Below are positions 45,888-57,934 of a stretch of 64,000 nt of DNA, in pieces. The stretch is from Telopea speciosissima (lineage: Eukaryota > Streptophyta > Magnoliopsida > Proteales > Proteaceae). The stretch lies in the NCBI RefSeq assembly GCF_018873765.1, contig NC_057923.1, forward strand, positions 58,770,593 through 58,834,592, in the 5' to 3' direction. The notes beneath the pieces were generated by a model. It was not told the origin of the DNA, ran no database searches, and worked only from the letters and a program-made list of their open reading frames with translations. How positions within the stretch are numbered: position 1 is the first letter of the stretch; the number at the start of each line of letters is the position of its first letter. Made by a program: the position numbers and the translations under genes.

Positions 45888-47508
45888 TGATAATCCTAGG
45901 TGCACTGAGAGGGGGGGTGAATCAGTGCCTTTAAAAATTCTTCCAAACTCAGTCCCGAAGTAATAACAATCACACACAAAGATTGGTCGGGGCAGTCCTG
46001 TAATTACCAATCACACATGCACGTCCACCTCGCAACCACTGTGTGGTCAGGTCTACCAGACAATGCACCACCACTCTGCAGCAAACACATTCCAAGAATA
46101 CGAAAACAAAATAACAAGCAAACAGTACACCAAATATACGTGGTTCGGCCAAGCTACCTACATCCACGGAGGAATACCCGTAAGGGTTTCGTATTTCCTC
46201 AAATACTCAACTCGAGTTTGACTACTACAATAGCCCAGCTGCTACAACACCTGCTTCTGACTCCGCAACAATGAAATCTAAGGCTACAACCCCAATCCAA
46301 TCAAACCCCAGCTTGAATGGAATTACAATATGAATATAAAAATTCAATTACAAGTCCCTCCCAATAACATGAACAAAAATTAGGATTCTTTCAACATGAA
46401 TCAAACCCTAAATATCAAATAGGACTTGTGAAACAAAAGATTACCTCTCCCTGAGTAATCCCGTGACTAACCCACTGCTCGAAGCCTACCTGATGTCTTG
46501 CACGATCTCCAATGTTCAAAGCAGCATCTTCGATTGTTCAAGCAAGGTTTTTCTTTATTTTTGACATTTCTGTAATTTTTCTGCTATTTCTCACGTTTCC
46601 ACTGTGTTCTTGAAAAAATATGCACTTTCAAAGAGAGAGATATTGCCTTCCAAAGTTGAAAGATACAAAAATGGCAAGTGGAGGACGAATTTGTAATATT
46701 CAAAGATATTCGTGATGATCGGCAAGGCACGATAAGATTTGCCAAGAGATCACATTCCAAAAGAGGTGACAGCTGTACAGCACTTACTCAAATCAGAATT
46801 CAAATTTCAATAACCGTACTACTCTCTTAAGGAACAATGGTATGGTGTATCGCATAGCACCGTGCACCATCAAGGGCAAGCCAATCAGAGAGCGACGTGA
46901 TGAGCAAAATCCAATGGCCACCAAGATTCTTTAATTTTATAAAACAATGGGACACCTCTGTTGATAGTAGCACTTAAAAAAAACGATCAAAAAATTGGCT
47001 AAATATAAAACTTTTTGCCTACGTCAGATTTGCTCCATTTTTGCGCATCAACACGGAAAAATCTGTAACTTTCTCATCCAACATTGAAATGATACGAGAC
47101 CAGTTGCGTTGGAATCGTGACTCGACGAAATTCATTTTTTATGAAGACCACTTCACCCAGAAATGCCATTAAATTTTTCAAAAATGATCTTAAAGTCACT
47201 GCCATTGCACAAACCTATGAAATCACAACTTTAACAATATGAAACCTTCACCTGCTGCTTCGCCCCTTTGCCAAACACTATGTAAGGACTTAATAAGCTG
47301 TTAAATGGTGTTCTTCAAATGCGAGTACCCCTGTAATCCTGTCAAATGACCAAAATACCCTTATAGCCGTGTAGGTGACTATTTTACCATTTCAGCTCTT
47401 CCAGCTCATCAAATACCACTGCCGCATCACCAATATGGATAATAAGGTTGCCAACAATGACAACACCACTCCAGCAAACTTCAGTTGACCCAGTTGACCC
47501 ACAAATAT
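45883..47508 (+). mobile_element. solo LTR (or LTR-only element), 1616 bp, duplication AATAT
   Basis: Element 45888-47503 starts TGATAATCCTAGGTGCACTG and ends GACCCACA (TG...CA). AATAT flanks both sides (45883-45887, 47504-47508). The GAGAGGGGGGGTGAATCAGTGC start and the TACGTGGTTCGGCC motif are typical of a plant LTR family. No internal coding region. The uninterrupted site at 13120-13135 confirms the insertion. Confidence 0.85.
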
Positions 47509-47547
47509 AAACCAAAAAAGTAAAGTGACAAATAGTACAACTATAGG

Positions 47548-47663
47548 TAGTGTTTGGTATACATTAATTCTAGGTCAATTTTGTATTCTCGGACGATAAA
47601 AACAACTATTTTTATCATCCGAGAATGCAGAATTGACTTGGAATGCATACCAAACACGACGGC
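47548..47663. mobile_element. Tourist-like foldback MITE
   Basis: Near-palindromic: TGTTTGGTATACATTAATTC pairs with GGAATGCATACCAAACA. Same family as 58699-58823. The 12735-13310 copy lacks it (near 13163). Confidence 0.75.
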
Positions 47664-47799
47664 GATAGATTTGACAAATAGACTAGACCGGGAACATAAA
47701 GAGGTTGGGTGCAATTAATTCATTTTTTTCCTTAACCAATGGTTTAGTCATGGTTTTAGGTATCGAGATCAAATTGATCATGGTCGATATCGCTACTTG

Positions 47800-48141
47800 A
47801 ACCATTGATACCCGGCCTGACCTGCCCTTAGGGTCAAGCCGGGTTGACTCTGTTTGGCCCTGACCATGGGAGAGGGTAGGGAGATGAAGGGGTTGGGCTA
47901 GGCTAGGTCAGAAAGAAGAAGAAAAAGAAAAAGAAGATTCTTGGAATTACTTTTTCCAAGAAAAAGAAGAAGGCATGATTAGTCTGGGCTCAACCCAAGA
48001 CCTCAATCCTGGCCCCACCTGACCGTGACTTAGGGCTAGAAATTCTCAGTCCTAACCCGCCCTTAGGATCAGGGTATCGCAGCCCGGGCCCTGTTCGGAT
48101 TCAGGGCAGACTCAGGCCATCAAGGTCAAACTTGCACCCTA
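47800..48141 (-). repeat. hAT-type MITE fragment (family of 49982-50526)
   Basis: Ends CAAACTTGCACCCTA, the inverse of TAGGGGTGCAAGTTTG. The body has CCGGGCCCTG and CCTGACC-type words. The other end is not clear. Confidence 0.5.
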
Positions 48142-48779
48142 CGTATCTCATATGCATTTTAAATCATCAAGATATAGTTATCTACTAACTTTAGATATTT
48201 TTCTGTCCTTTTAATTTCATTGTTCTTCACATATAAAACTATCCCCATGATACGAATTAGAGAAACTCCACCATGTAGGTTCAGAGGGTTAGTTTAGCAA
48301 GGGCCAACGTACATTTTGTTTTTTTCGGCAACCCTAAAAATAAAAAAAAAAAAGAAGAAAAGAAAAGAGAACAATGATCAAATTTTCAACGTAAAAGTGG
48401 GTGGTGCCTGTCATGCACGCTATACTCTTTTAAGAAACAAAAAGCCCTAATGAATGGTCCTAAGGCTTGGATCCTAAAGCATGAAGTTTAAGGCTTACTA
48501 TATATAAGGAACACATGCACATGACGATCTCTTTGAGGACCACCCTCCCAAAAAAAATTTAAGTTTCAAATAAATAATAATAATTGGCAGAAGTTTCCCA
48601 TAATGCTTGTGAGAAATCACATCAGTGAGAGGGTGGGAGATGATTTCGTGTAATAAGGAGTCAATATTTTGTTTGAAAGAGAGTGTCAATGTAGACCTCA
48701 TGGCTCTATGTGAGAGGATATGGAAGGAATCTCCACTCCGACTGTAGACGTCATGAGAATCTTTTTCCTTAATAATAAT
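48142..48779. other. intergenic DNA, nothing recognised
   Basis: A- and T-rich, no gene or clear repeat. Confidence 0.35.
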
Positions 48780-48975
48780 AAGGGAAAAAGAATGTTGCTT
48801 GGGCGCATGGTTCCTGTGCCCAGATTTAATTAGGGGCATAGGGGCATGTGAAATTATCGCCCGGGTCCTTCTGTGATCGAAAATCCCATCCATGTTGATG
48901 CCCTTAGTCGTGCTCTCATTGGCCCCCGCTAGTGTAGGAACTTCACAACCAAGCAACAATCTCTTGCGGCCCTAA
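48780..48975. repeat. dispersed repeat related to the tandem array
   Basis: Contains TTGATGCCCTTAGTCGTGCT and CTCATTGGCCCCC, related to 51505-51660 and, inverted, to the tandem units at 49036-49511. Confidence 0.55.
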
Positions 48976-49035
48976 TAATAATAAGGGAGAGGGATCATTA
49001 CCAAGCTATGTGGCCCTACGTAGGTTCCTCTCCCT

Positions 49036-49511
49036 TGTGGATGGTGTGAGAAGGGGTGGGGTGGTTACCTGCAAAGGAGGGGATCCGGGTTCTTGTGGTC
49101 CTTGCATCAGCATAAGGGCTAATGACAACGTGCGCAGGGAGCATCCAACATACCTCTTGGATGGTGTGAGATGGGATGGGATGGTTCCCTGCGAAGGAGG
49201 GGATTCAGGCTCGTGTGGCTTTTGCATCAGCATAGGGGCTAATGAGAGCGTGTGCAGGGGGCATCCAACATACCTCATGGATGGTGTGAGATGGGGTGAG
49301 ATGGTTACTTGCAAAGGAGGGGATCCAGGCTAGTGTGGCCCTTGCAGCAGCATAGGGGCTAATGAGAATGTGTGTAGGGGGCATCCTACATACCCTATGG
49401 ATGGTGTGAGATGGGGTGGGGTGGTTACCTGCAGAAGAGGGGATTTGGGTTCGTGTGGCCCCTGCACAGGGGCTAATGAGAGTGTGCACAAGGGGACATC
49501 TAACATGGGTG
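49036..49511. repeat. 120-bp tandem repeat, about four units
   Basis: ATGGTGTGAG recurs at 49041, 49161, 49281 and 49401, exactly 120 bp apart. Units carry GGTTACCTGCAAAGGAGGGG and GGGGCTAATGAGAGYGTG. The last unit is slightly shorter. Since 120 is a multiple of three, open frames of the form DGVRWGGVVTCKGGDPG appear on both strands; no start context or conserved protein supports a gene. Confidence 0.9.
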
Positions 49512-49973
49512 TGGGATTTTTCGTTTCAAGGGGGTCATTTTGCCCTCGGAGCAAGCTGGAAATCTTCTTTTTCCCCAACAACAATAACAACAGTAATGGC
49601 AAGAGAATGCTCCATGGTTGCATGGCCATGTACAATGTTGAATGAGATTTTTTATTTCATAGGGGTGGGGCAGTAATTTTGCATACTCCAATGTATGAGT
49701 GCAGGTTCCACGCGATCAAGCAACTTTCCTTTTCACTTATAATTATAAACATCGCAGGTTTACAAAAAAAAAAATACATTGCAAACCAAGTAGTCTTAAT
49801 TCTTAATACTTAAGGGTCCTGAGAGCCCAGGTCAAGTCTTTATTTTTTAATTTTTCAATTTTGATGGTACCTCTTGTCTCAAATATTATTTTGCTAAAGA
49901 TTTGGATATTAATTTAAAAGTCCATTTGAGAGTTCTAACTTAAGAACATTTCTTAAAATAATCTTAATTTATG
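49512..49973. other. spacer, nothing recognised
   Basis: Contains CAACAACAATAACAACAG and AT-rich sequence; no gene. Confidence 0.35.
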
Positions 49974-50534
49974 ATGGTGGTTAGGGGTGCAAGTTTGGCC
50001 CTGTCGGTCCAAACCCGCCCTGAGCCCGAACAGGGTCTGGGCTGAGATATTTGGCCCTGAGGGCGGGTCAGGGCTGGAAATTTCTGACCCTGAGTTAGGG
50101 TCGGGTCGGGTCGGGTTAGGGTTGAGGCCTCAAGCTAAGCTTAGCCTGGCCCGACCCTGATTTCAGTTATACTATAAAATATATATTGATATAATTTATA
50201 CACTATAAACTTTAAATTTCACCCACATTTTTTTATATAATATATTATATATGAAGACAATAAGTGTTATAATATAATTTATTATATTGTTATTTTATGT
50301 AAAATTAATAATGTTCTTCCCAGCCCATTCCAACCCATGCATTTCTTTCCCCCTCCCCATGATCAGGGCCAATCAAGGTCGGCCCGGCCTACCTTGAGGG
50401 TGGTTCAGGGTTGGATTTTTTTGGCCCTGAGTCAGGGTCGGGTCGGGCCTGGGCCCAGCTAAGGGGACTTAGGGTTGGGCTAGGGTTCCATAAAGCCCGG
50501 CCCAACCCGACCCTGTTGCAGCCCTAATGGTGGT
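49974..50534 (+). mobile_element. hAT-type MITE, 545 bp, exact 8-bp duplication
   Basis: Element 49982-50526 with ends TAGGGGTGCAA and TTGCAGCCCTA, and ATGGTGGT exactly at 49974-49981 and 50527-50534. GC-rich subterminal regions carry repeated GGGTCGGGTC words, and the centre is AT-rich. Other copies: 1-69 and 47800-48141. Confidence 0.92.
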
Positions 50535-50734
50535 GGTATTCCTACTTAATAATTGAATATAAAACAGGACATACTATGGGCTAGTTCCGTGATTTGAGAA
50601 AGAAAAAAAATTGATGGTAGGTTGCATATCTCGTGTGATTGAAATTAGTGTCTTATTATTAATTTTTTTTTAAATAGTGCTTTACTATAATATTATTGAA
50701 TATATGTAGTATGTGTTAGAGAATTTAACAACAA

Positions 50735-50925
50735 ATTAGACTGTTTAGAACCGATTAGGAACTAAAATCGGTCCATTCATTAGTTAATAGTCTTGGATCT
50801 TAGGTTTGGAGCCAATTAGCTTATTGGTCCAGTTTTGGTCCTCACCCTTTAGCACCAGAACTGATAAGAAACCCGCCCAACCAATCACCTAGAACCAGAC
50901 AAATTAGCACCCTTAGCTTATGGGC
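50735..50925. repeat. dispersed MITE-like repeat
   Basis: Similar to 26212-26395 and 51290-51503; right end ATTAGCACCCTTA. Confidence 0.45.
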
Positions 50926-51080
50926 CACAAAACTAACTAGGCAGCGTTTTTTTTCCTTTATAATAATAATAATAAAAATAATTTCTCTCAAAGGGCTTTG
51001 GTTTTATGTCATATGGCGTTCAAATTTGTTGACATATTTGATCTTCTATTGCTTCATCTTATTCTTACAAGGCAAAACGG

Positions 51081-51270
51081 GTAGGAAAGAACGCTACTCG
51101 GTCGTGCGTCTAGCATGGCGACCACGTCTATACACACAAAATGCCTTGCCTGCTTGGAAATGACCGCCTTACCCCCATGTAAAGATGGAAATTCTAGGCA
51201 CCCAAGGCGGTTTCTGTGTCTAGGCATGGCCGCCGCGCAAGGTGCACGGCTGGGTAGTGTTCTATTCCAC
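51081..51270. mobile_element. foldback MITE-like repeat
   Basis: GTAGGAAAGAACGCTACTCG pairs with the reverse complement of the right end, GTGGAATAGAACACTACCCA. The interior has GCATGGCGACC and GGCATGGCCGCC words. Confidence 0.6.
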
Positions 51271-51289
51271 ATAATATATAGGAGTTAGG

Positions 51290-51945
51290 ATGTGGCTTTA
51301 TTCCGGTTCCACCTGTTTCGATTCCAATGGTTCTTAGTTGGTCTATCAGTTTTGGAATCGTCGGGAGACCAATAACTTAATCAATAGATCTAGAACCAGA
51401 TCGATAACTTATCAGTAGATCCAGAACAGACCCAATAAGCTATTGGGTGGGTCAATTCTGGTTTTTACAGTCCGATTTTGGTGCCAATTGACACCCTTAC
51501 CTTGTACTCAGATACAGGAGCATGCAAAATTATCACCTCACCCCATAAAATAAAAAATCATATCCGTGTTGATGCCCCTATGCACACTCTCATTGGCCCC
51601 CTGTGCTAGTGCAGGGGCCACACGACCAAGCAACGATCTCTTGCCCTTATTATTAGGAAAAAAGAATGATGCCCAACAACACTCCCTACGCCCTCTCACA
51701 TAGGATAGTAAAATGACCAACACACCTCTCCCCTTGGATGCCCGTACTTATGTTCCCTCCCATTGGCTCCTACACTAGCGCTGGCCACGCATGGTAGCAA
51801 ACCTCTTCCCTTATTATTATTATTATAGGATTGAGTTTTCTTCCATCAGCCACAATGACTGGATTCTCATTCACAGTGGGTCTTCAGAGGCGTGTGGGAG
51901 GGTATCGGAAGAATATTTTGAGGAACATACTAAAACCTTATAAAG
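51290..51945. repeat. cluster of dispersed repeats
   Basis: 51290-51503 resembles 50735-50925. 51505-51660 resembles 48780-48975. 51831-51945 is an inverted copy of the ~110-bp repeat at 45177-45290 and 63021-63120. No gene. Confidence 0.5.
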
Positions 51946-53000
51946 ATTTGTGAATCTTAATTCCTAAGATGGTGTGGTGAAGGAAATAACAACACGAAAT
52001 TAATTATGAAACTTAATCATTAATTAGTTGCCAACTAATAAAGAGCGATTTCTAACGCTTTCCATTGAAACAGAAAGATATAATACATTGGTGTGGTCAC
52101 AAGTTCATCTCCACATAAAGTCATGGTGTGGCACGCATGCATGAGTTGAAAGACAAGGTTGGTGCCATCATATTCATAATTCATAATAGGGGGCCGGTCG
52201 GTCATCGATCGCTATGAATCAAATCAATAATACCTTCATAGTCCTCTATTATTTGGGAAAAAAAAAAAAAAAGAGATCCATAATTACTATACTACCCTAT
52301 AACATGGATGAATATTACCAACTTGGGATCCAAGCCTTAGCTTCTGCAAGTTCACTGGTCAACGGCCCCTTCTATACTCACGGATTTAGAGACCCGGATC
52401 GTCTCGGGTGTAACGGCTGAGTCAACTTAAGATAGCCCAGAACGGATCGAATTTAAGGCTATACAAGTGAGGTTATTAAAAATCAAACCGACCGGATTGA
52501 ACTGGTCAAAATTGATTGGACCAAATTGAAACCGATCAACTGAACCGATAAATATTGGTTTTTGGAAATTGCCATTGAAACCGGTTGGGCTAGACGATAA
52601 GATTGATCAAAACCAATTGTTTCGATTGAACCGGTTAATTATTTTTTCTTTTTCCTTTAAAAAAATAATGTAATAATTCATGTGAAAAGGCGCGCCTTAG
52701 GCTAAGAGAGCCTTTTCCCTTTAGACTTTGTTGAGTTGAATCGTTCACATGGAATCTCAGACCTTAACTCAGAATCAATAAATATTTGAACCACATTGAA
52801 CCAGTCTTAACCAGCCATCTAATCTGGGTCAATTGCGTGTGTATGTGTGTGGAGATGAAGGGGTAGTGCAGTAATTTCATCCTGGAACATGCCATTTCAA
52901 ATGGTCACTTCAGTGGCAGTTGAGAAAAATGAGTTGAGAAGAGAGGGAAGACAGGGAAGAGAGGGACGAGAGGGACCAGGCAGTTAAAAGCCATTCCCAC
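51946..53000. other. intergenic DNA upstream of the IQD gene
   Basis: 52460-52640 has repeated AACCGGTT/AAACCGAT words and may be a decayed transposon. 52910-52980 is purine-rich (GAGAGGGAAGACAGGG). No gene. Confidence 0.4.
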
Positions 53001-53012
53001 ACTTGTCATAAC

Positions 53013-53023
53013 TCATATAAACA
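53013..53023 (+). promoter_or_regulatory. putative TATA box of the IQD gene
   Basis: CATATAAACA about 1.05 kb upstream of the ATG. The leader would contain an intron from 53365 (TTTCAG|GTATTC) to 54044 (TCTTTAG|GTTC). This is inferred from sequence only. Confidence 0.4.
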
Positions 53024-54069
53024 AGAGTACCTGCTAAAACTACATCATTGGAGAGAAATGGGTTTAGCTTTTTCATGACACTTCTTGCTTTCAGGCCCAC
53101 CTTCTTGAACAACTAACTTTGATAATCCTCTTCTTTGCTTGATTAAGAAGGAGCCGACTTGATAGTTCAATACTGAAAGAAAGATTAAGAACTGAAGAAG
53201 CGCCACCAAAAAGATAGATACCAACTTTGATTATTATCCATTGATGATTGCTCCAACAGACTTTTTAGGTCTTTTTCCAGATCATAAAGAGTGGGATAGT
53301 TCTGATTTTGAAATCCTACTGAAGCCACGCTCTCGTCCTCCATTTCTAGTGAACTTTCTTTCAGGTATTCACTCATCTCTGTTTCTGTTATTAGTTACTA
53401 TAAACAATCAGTAATTCTCATTTCTGTGTTGCTCTTTCTGAGTATAGTGAAATCTTAGTTTGAGATTCTAAGAAAAGTCTGTTTATTGTATTAATTCTGG
53501 GTGATTTCACTATATGTAGGCTTATGGTTGATGGGTAAGACAAATTACTTAGGTTTATTCATATATCACAACAGAGTGTAGAAGCTACTAATTTATAATT
53601 TAATTCTAGTTCTTGGGTTTTGATTTATGGAATGTATTATTAGATGATGAAAAAGGAGAATGAACATCCAATCAAGGGATAAATTTTGAATTTCATTAAC
53701 ATTTCTATAGAATTTGTGCACAAGAAAGTTGATTCTTCCCATCTGCAAATTGGTTTCTTTTGTTTTTCTGTGGATGGCGACTGGCCTCCTTGTCCACTTG
53801 ATTTTCTAAGGTTCTGTTAGCTTTTACTAAGGGCTATTTTCTGTGAAGTACAGACACAATTAATCATCTTCTCTCTTCCCCCTCCCTCCCCTCCCCCCCC
53901 CCAAACCCCCAAAAAAATCCGCATTTCTAATTCTCTTGTTGTGGACTTTGAAGATTGGTAGATGAAATTTTTGGGATGTAATGACAGGATAATTATACAG
54001 GTTCTGAATAAGTATACAGAACAGTAATGTCTGTTCATCTTTAGGTTCTATATGGTGTGATGTTCCTCG

Positions 54070-56016
54070 ATGGCAAAGAAGAGGAGCTGGTTTGATCTGC
54101 TGAAGAGACTCTTTGTGTCGGAGCCCAAAACAAAACAAGAAAAGGTAGACAAAATTCTTTCTTAGGATTTAGCATTCCCCTTCCTCTAGACTGTTGAAAG
54201 AATTTCAAAATTGAATTAGGAACTCATATTTACAATGTTTCATTTGGATTTTGAATTTTTTTTTAATTATTATTTCCAGCTTAGATTATGTAACCTTAAT
54301 TTTTGTTACTCTTTACCAGAAGGAGAGGAGGAGATGGATACCTGGTAGGTTTAAGATCAAACGCCTTCTCACTTTTGCACCATCGTCTTCATTGAAGGAG
54401 AAGACACTGAGTGAAGCAGCAGAAGAACAGAGCAAGCATGCTGTGACTGTTGCTATCGCAACAGCAGCTGCTGCTGAGGCTGCTGTTGCAGCTGCTCAGG
54501 CTGCAGCTGAGGTTGTACGACTCACACATGCCCCTCAATCACGCCGTCAATTAGGGAAGGGAATCAGAGAAGTAGCTTCTATTAAAATTCAAGCAGTTTT
54601 CCGTGGGTATCTTGTAAGCTATTTGAGACTCTTTGCTCTTCTGCTAAAAAATCCATTATTCTTTATGGTTTCATCCAACTGATTTTATCGTGTCTCAACA
54701 AGTTCTAGCTTTTGTTATTCATGAAATTGTGAAGTATTTGTCCTTCAATGTCACACTTATATGTATTCTTTGGATTCATTTGGGGTTGTGCTACAGGCAA
54801 GGAAAGCATTGCGGGCACTGAAGGGACTGGTGAGACTTCAAGCTATGGTTCGAGGCCGAGCTGTGAGACGCCAAGCAATCAACACTCTAAAGAGTCTGCA
54901 ATCTCTTGTAAACATCCAGTCTCAGGTCTGTGCAATGAGACTTGGGATTGAGGAGGATGGCTGGACTGCCAAAGAAAAGCAACAATTGTTAGCACAAAGC
55001 GATGAATGGGGGGACAAGGAAAGAAGGGTATGCAATGAACCTTGGATATCAGTAATATGAAGGCATGCTTTCAAGTTAATTTCAAGATCAATATCTTCTC
55101 CTGAACATAACAAGCTTCATTTGATGGAAATGCAAAATTTAGAAGTGTTAAAGCAGTCTAGAAGTTCAATCATTTACACTAATTTCTAAATCCTGTTGTC
55201 TTCCCCAGCTCAAACCAGACTGTCAGACGTGGGATGGAAGCTTATTATCAAAAGAAGAACTTAAGGCCACATTTTTAAACAGGCAAGAGGCAATGATCAG
55301 AAAAGAACGTATGAAGAAATATTCATTTAGTCATCAGGTAGGTCTGGTTTATTCCGATATCATTTGAATTATTTCGTTTCAATACTTCAGATTAATCGAT
55401 CATTCCTCAGGAGAGGCGACGAACAGAATCAGAACCAAGTAAGGTGGGTGGAATGTGCAGCAACTGGTTAGAACACTGGGTGGATGCCCATGCAAGGGAA
55501 CGGGAAGGAACAGAGAATTTCGAATCACATGCCTGTTTAAATGCACTGGACAGATGTGAAGAGGAAGCATTACAGCTCAGAATGAGAGAGCTTCAGAAAA
55601 ATAGACAGGGAGGATTTGATTCCCCAATATCACTTCCAAGGACATCAATTCATCAACATAAACATGGTTCAATTGGAGACGATGATTTTTGCTTAAGCAT
55701 TCCAGGTTACATGTCTACAACTGAATCTGCTAGGGCAAAGGCGAGAGCATCTAGTGCACCAAAACAAAGGCTGGAAATCAGAGATGTTTACTCTGATCAA
55801 TGTTCACCATCCAACAATAGACTCTCATTTTGCTCTTCTGTTGGTAATGATGCTACCATTTTCAGCAGGATTGCCAAGCCTAGTGGCTGTCAGCAGAGAT
55901 CTCCTTGCATTAAAGGTCCTTCAGGTCAAACAAAATCACACCGAACTTCCAAAGATCTGAGCTTTGATTCAAAATTCTCATTGCTGAACTGGAACCAGCA
56001 GAGTGCTTATAGATGA
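54070..56016 (+). CDS. IQ67-domain (IQD) calmodulin-binding protein
   Basis: Five exons: 54070-54144, 54320-54613, 54797-55027, 55209-55337, 55411-56016; all introns are phase 0 with GT/AG borders, and the product is 444 residues. The start MAKKRSWFDLLKRLF is the usual basic IQD N-terminus. An Ala-rich helix (residues ~65-90) precedes the IQ67 domain at ~108-174, with IQAVFRGYLAR, a second IQ-like VRLQAMVRGRAVRR and a third partial IQ motif. The intron between codons 16 and 17 of IQ67 (GYL|ARK) is a family hallmark. A DUF4005-type motif, YMSTTESARAKARASSAPK, lies at ~343-361. IQDs bind calmodulin and act at microtubules, membrane or nucleus as scaffolds. The gene looks intact. I do not assign a numbered orthologue. 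Confidence 0.95.
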
Positions 56017-56704
56017 TTTTTCCATTATGGGTAATTGTCACATTAACAACTTTCTGATAAAGATTACTCGTTTCTTCACTTGCTCTGACAGTGAAAACGA
56101 GATATTTGGAGTTGAGATGATTAACTAGAAACATTCAACATTGATGGTAAGGATCTTTAACTGATCCTGTCGAGTTTGAATAAAGCTCTTACATCCTCAT
56201 TGACGAAAATATTTCCTGTTCAACAGGGTATTTTTTTGTTTATTTCCACTTTCGGAGAGATGGTTGGATTATTTTCTTTAACTGGAGTACAATGGAGTTG
56301 CTGAGTGTACTTTGCAGATAGTCTGGTGGTCTATTGGTTTGGAATGCAGATTATATTTATTTTATTTTATTTGAGACGAGTGTGAGGTAAGTTGAGAAAT
56401 TTTTGTGTTTTTACAGTTAGTACTTGAATAACAATCTCTAATATTTGTATGTTAGCCTTTTGGAGGATATTTTTCATTTAAGAAGAAATGCAAACACATC
56501 CTGCTGTGTTCTCTGACTTCCATATTGGATTTTTGTTTATCAAATCCTTCCCATTTGATCAATATATGTGCAGTCCCACTGCTGTTCCAAACACTCTAGA
56601 TGACTAGAATCTCCAAACCAACCTCTAATTGAATAATAATTTTGCATAATTGTACTGACCACACCACTGGTATGCAAAGATCAATTCATGAAATATATTA
56701 CTAT
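56017..56704. other. 3' flank of the IQD gene
   Basis: AT/T-rich, containing the likely 3' untranslated region. No other feature recognised. Confidence 0.4.
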
Positions 56705-56875
56705 AGGGCGGACCTCGGTGCAATAGTAAGATTGCTCCATTGCGACCTAGTGGTTGCAGGTTCGAGCCTGGAAATAGCCTCTCCGCGAAGCGGGGGTAAA
56801 GCTGCTTACATTCTGACCCTCCCCAGACCCTGCAGTGGCGGGAGCCTCGTGTACTGGGTATGCCTTTTTTTTTTT
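56705..56875 (+). mobile_element. Au-type SINE
   Basis: GGGCGGACCTCGGTGCAATA start, box A-like region, box B GGTTCGAGCCT, then CCTCCCCAGACCCTGCAGTG and GGCGGGAGCCTCGTG, with a T-rich 3' end. These are the known features of the Au SINE of flowering plants. Target duplications are not clear. Confidence 0.88.
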
Positions 56876-57930
56876 GTTTTACTGTTGAACCAAAGAAAGA
56901 AACTACACCAAAAACATTCATTGTTGAAGTACGGAAATTCTTTATCCTGTACACTTAATTTTGCTAACCTTACTGATCAAGGCAGTGAAATTCCAAGACA
57001 AGTTTATGAGAATAAAGCACTAAAAGGACTTCAACCCAAAAACCAAATTAAAATACTAGGATATTAAAAATAGCACATCATTAAGATAACTGGCTTCTTA
57101 GAGCCCCTGTAGGTTTGTTCCCCTCCTAGAGAGGGAAAATAACCCTGAGTTTTTGGCTCTGTAGAGTGAAATCTTCTTCCTGCCCCATGGAATTTACTAC
57201 TGATTAATGACATTTGTAAGCTCAGTATGCAATAAAACATGTCTTTCAAATGTACAAGACATGTGGAAACTCTACCAAGTGATTACTAAGTCCCTTTTAA
57301 CCTACAATTTCAGAGCTTGCTCATTTTTAGTTCCTTAACTTGCTTCTTGACATATAAACTAGAAATGAATTTGTATCCTTTCTTTTATTCTTAAAATGTC
57401 TTTCCTCCCCACTACATCAGATATTTTAATGCTTTTAACAGAAAATAGCATTCAACTGACAAACAATGAAGTTGAAAATCTTAAAATTATTCTGGTCATA
57501 GCTATGAGGTTATCAGTTATGCCATGAAACAAAATGGTCCCTTCAAAGTTTATAACATTTGGATATTCTAGAATTTCATTAAATTATAAAAAAGTTGGCT
57601 TCTTTTTGTTTGACTTGGAGAGGAACTATGGATTTTAAGGTCCTTTGTATGGAAATTGCTAGGTAAAAAATTATGTCAATTTAGTTTGCTGGTTTTTTCA
57701 AAGGTGATCATGTGAGATGTACATAAAGAACTAGTAGAGTTAAACTAAAGGAAGTCTATCTTTCAAATTATCCAAGCTAGAAGGTCTGGACCATACATCA
57801 GTTGCTGTGCTCTGGAACCTAGTATATTTTTCTGTTTTTTTTTCCCTTTCCATTTTCTGGTCTAGTCTCTTCTGTTATGGAATATTTTTGCTGAAAGCCT
57901 AAATCCTTTGATAAATAAACATACCTGTTA
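56876..57930. other. intergenic DNA, nothing recognised
   Basis: AT-rich; no gene, RNA gene or clear repeat seen. Confidence 0.35.
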
Positions 57931-57934
57931 TTTT

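Noticed and set aside
49010-49690. Open frames on both strands across the tandem array
   Set aside because: A 120-bp period keeps any frame open; this is not evidence of a gene.
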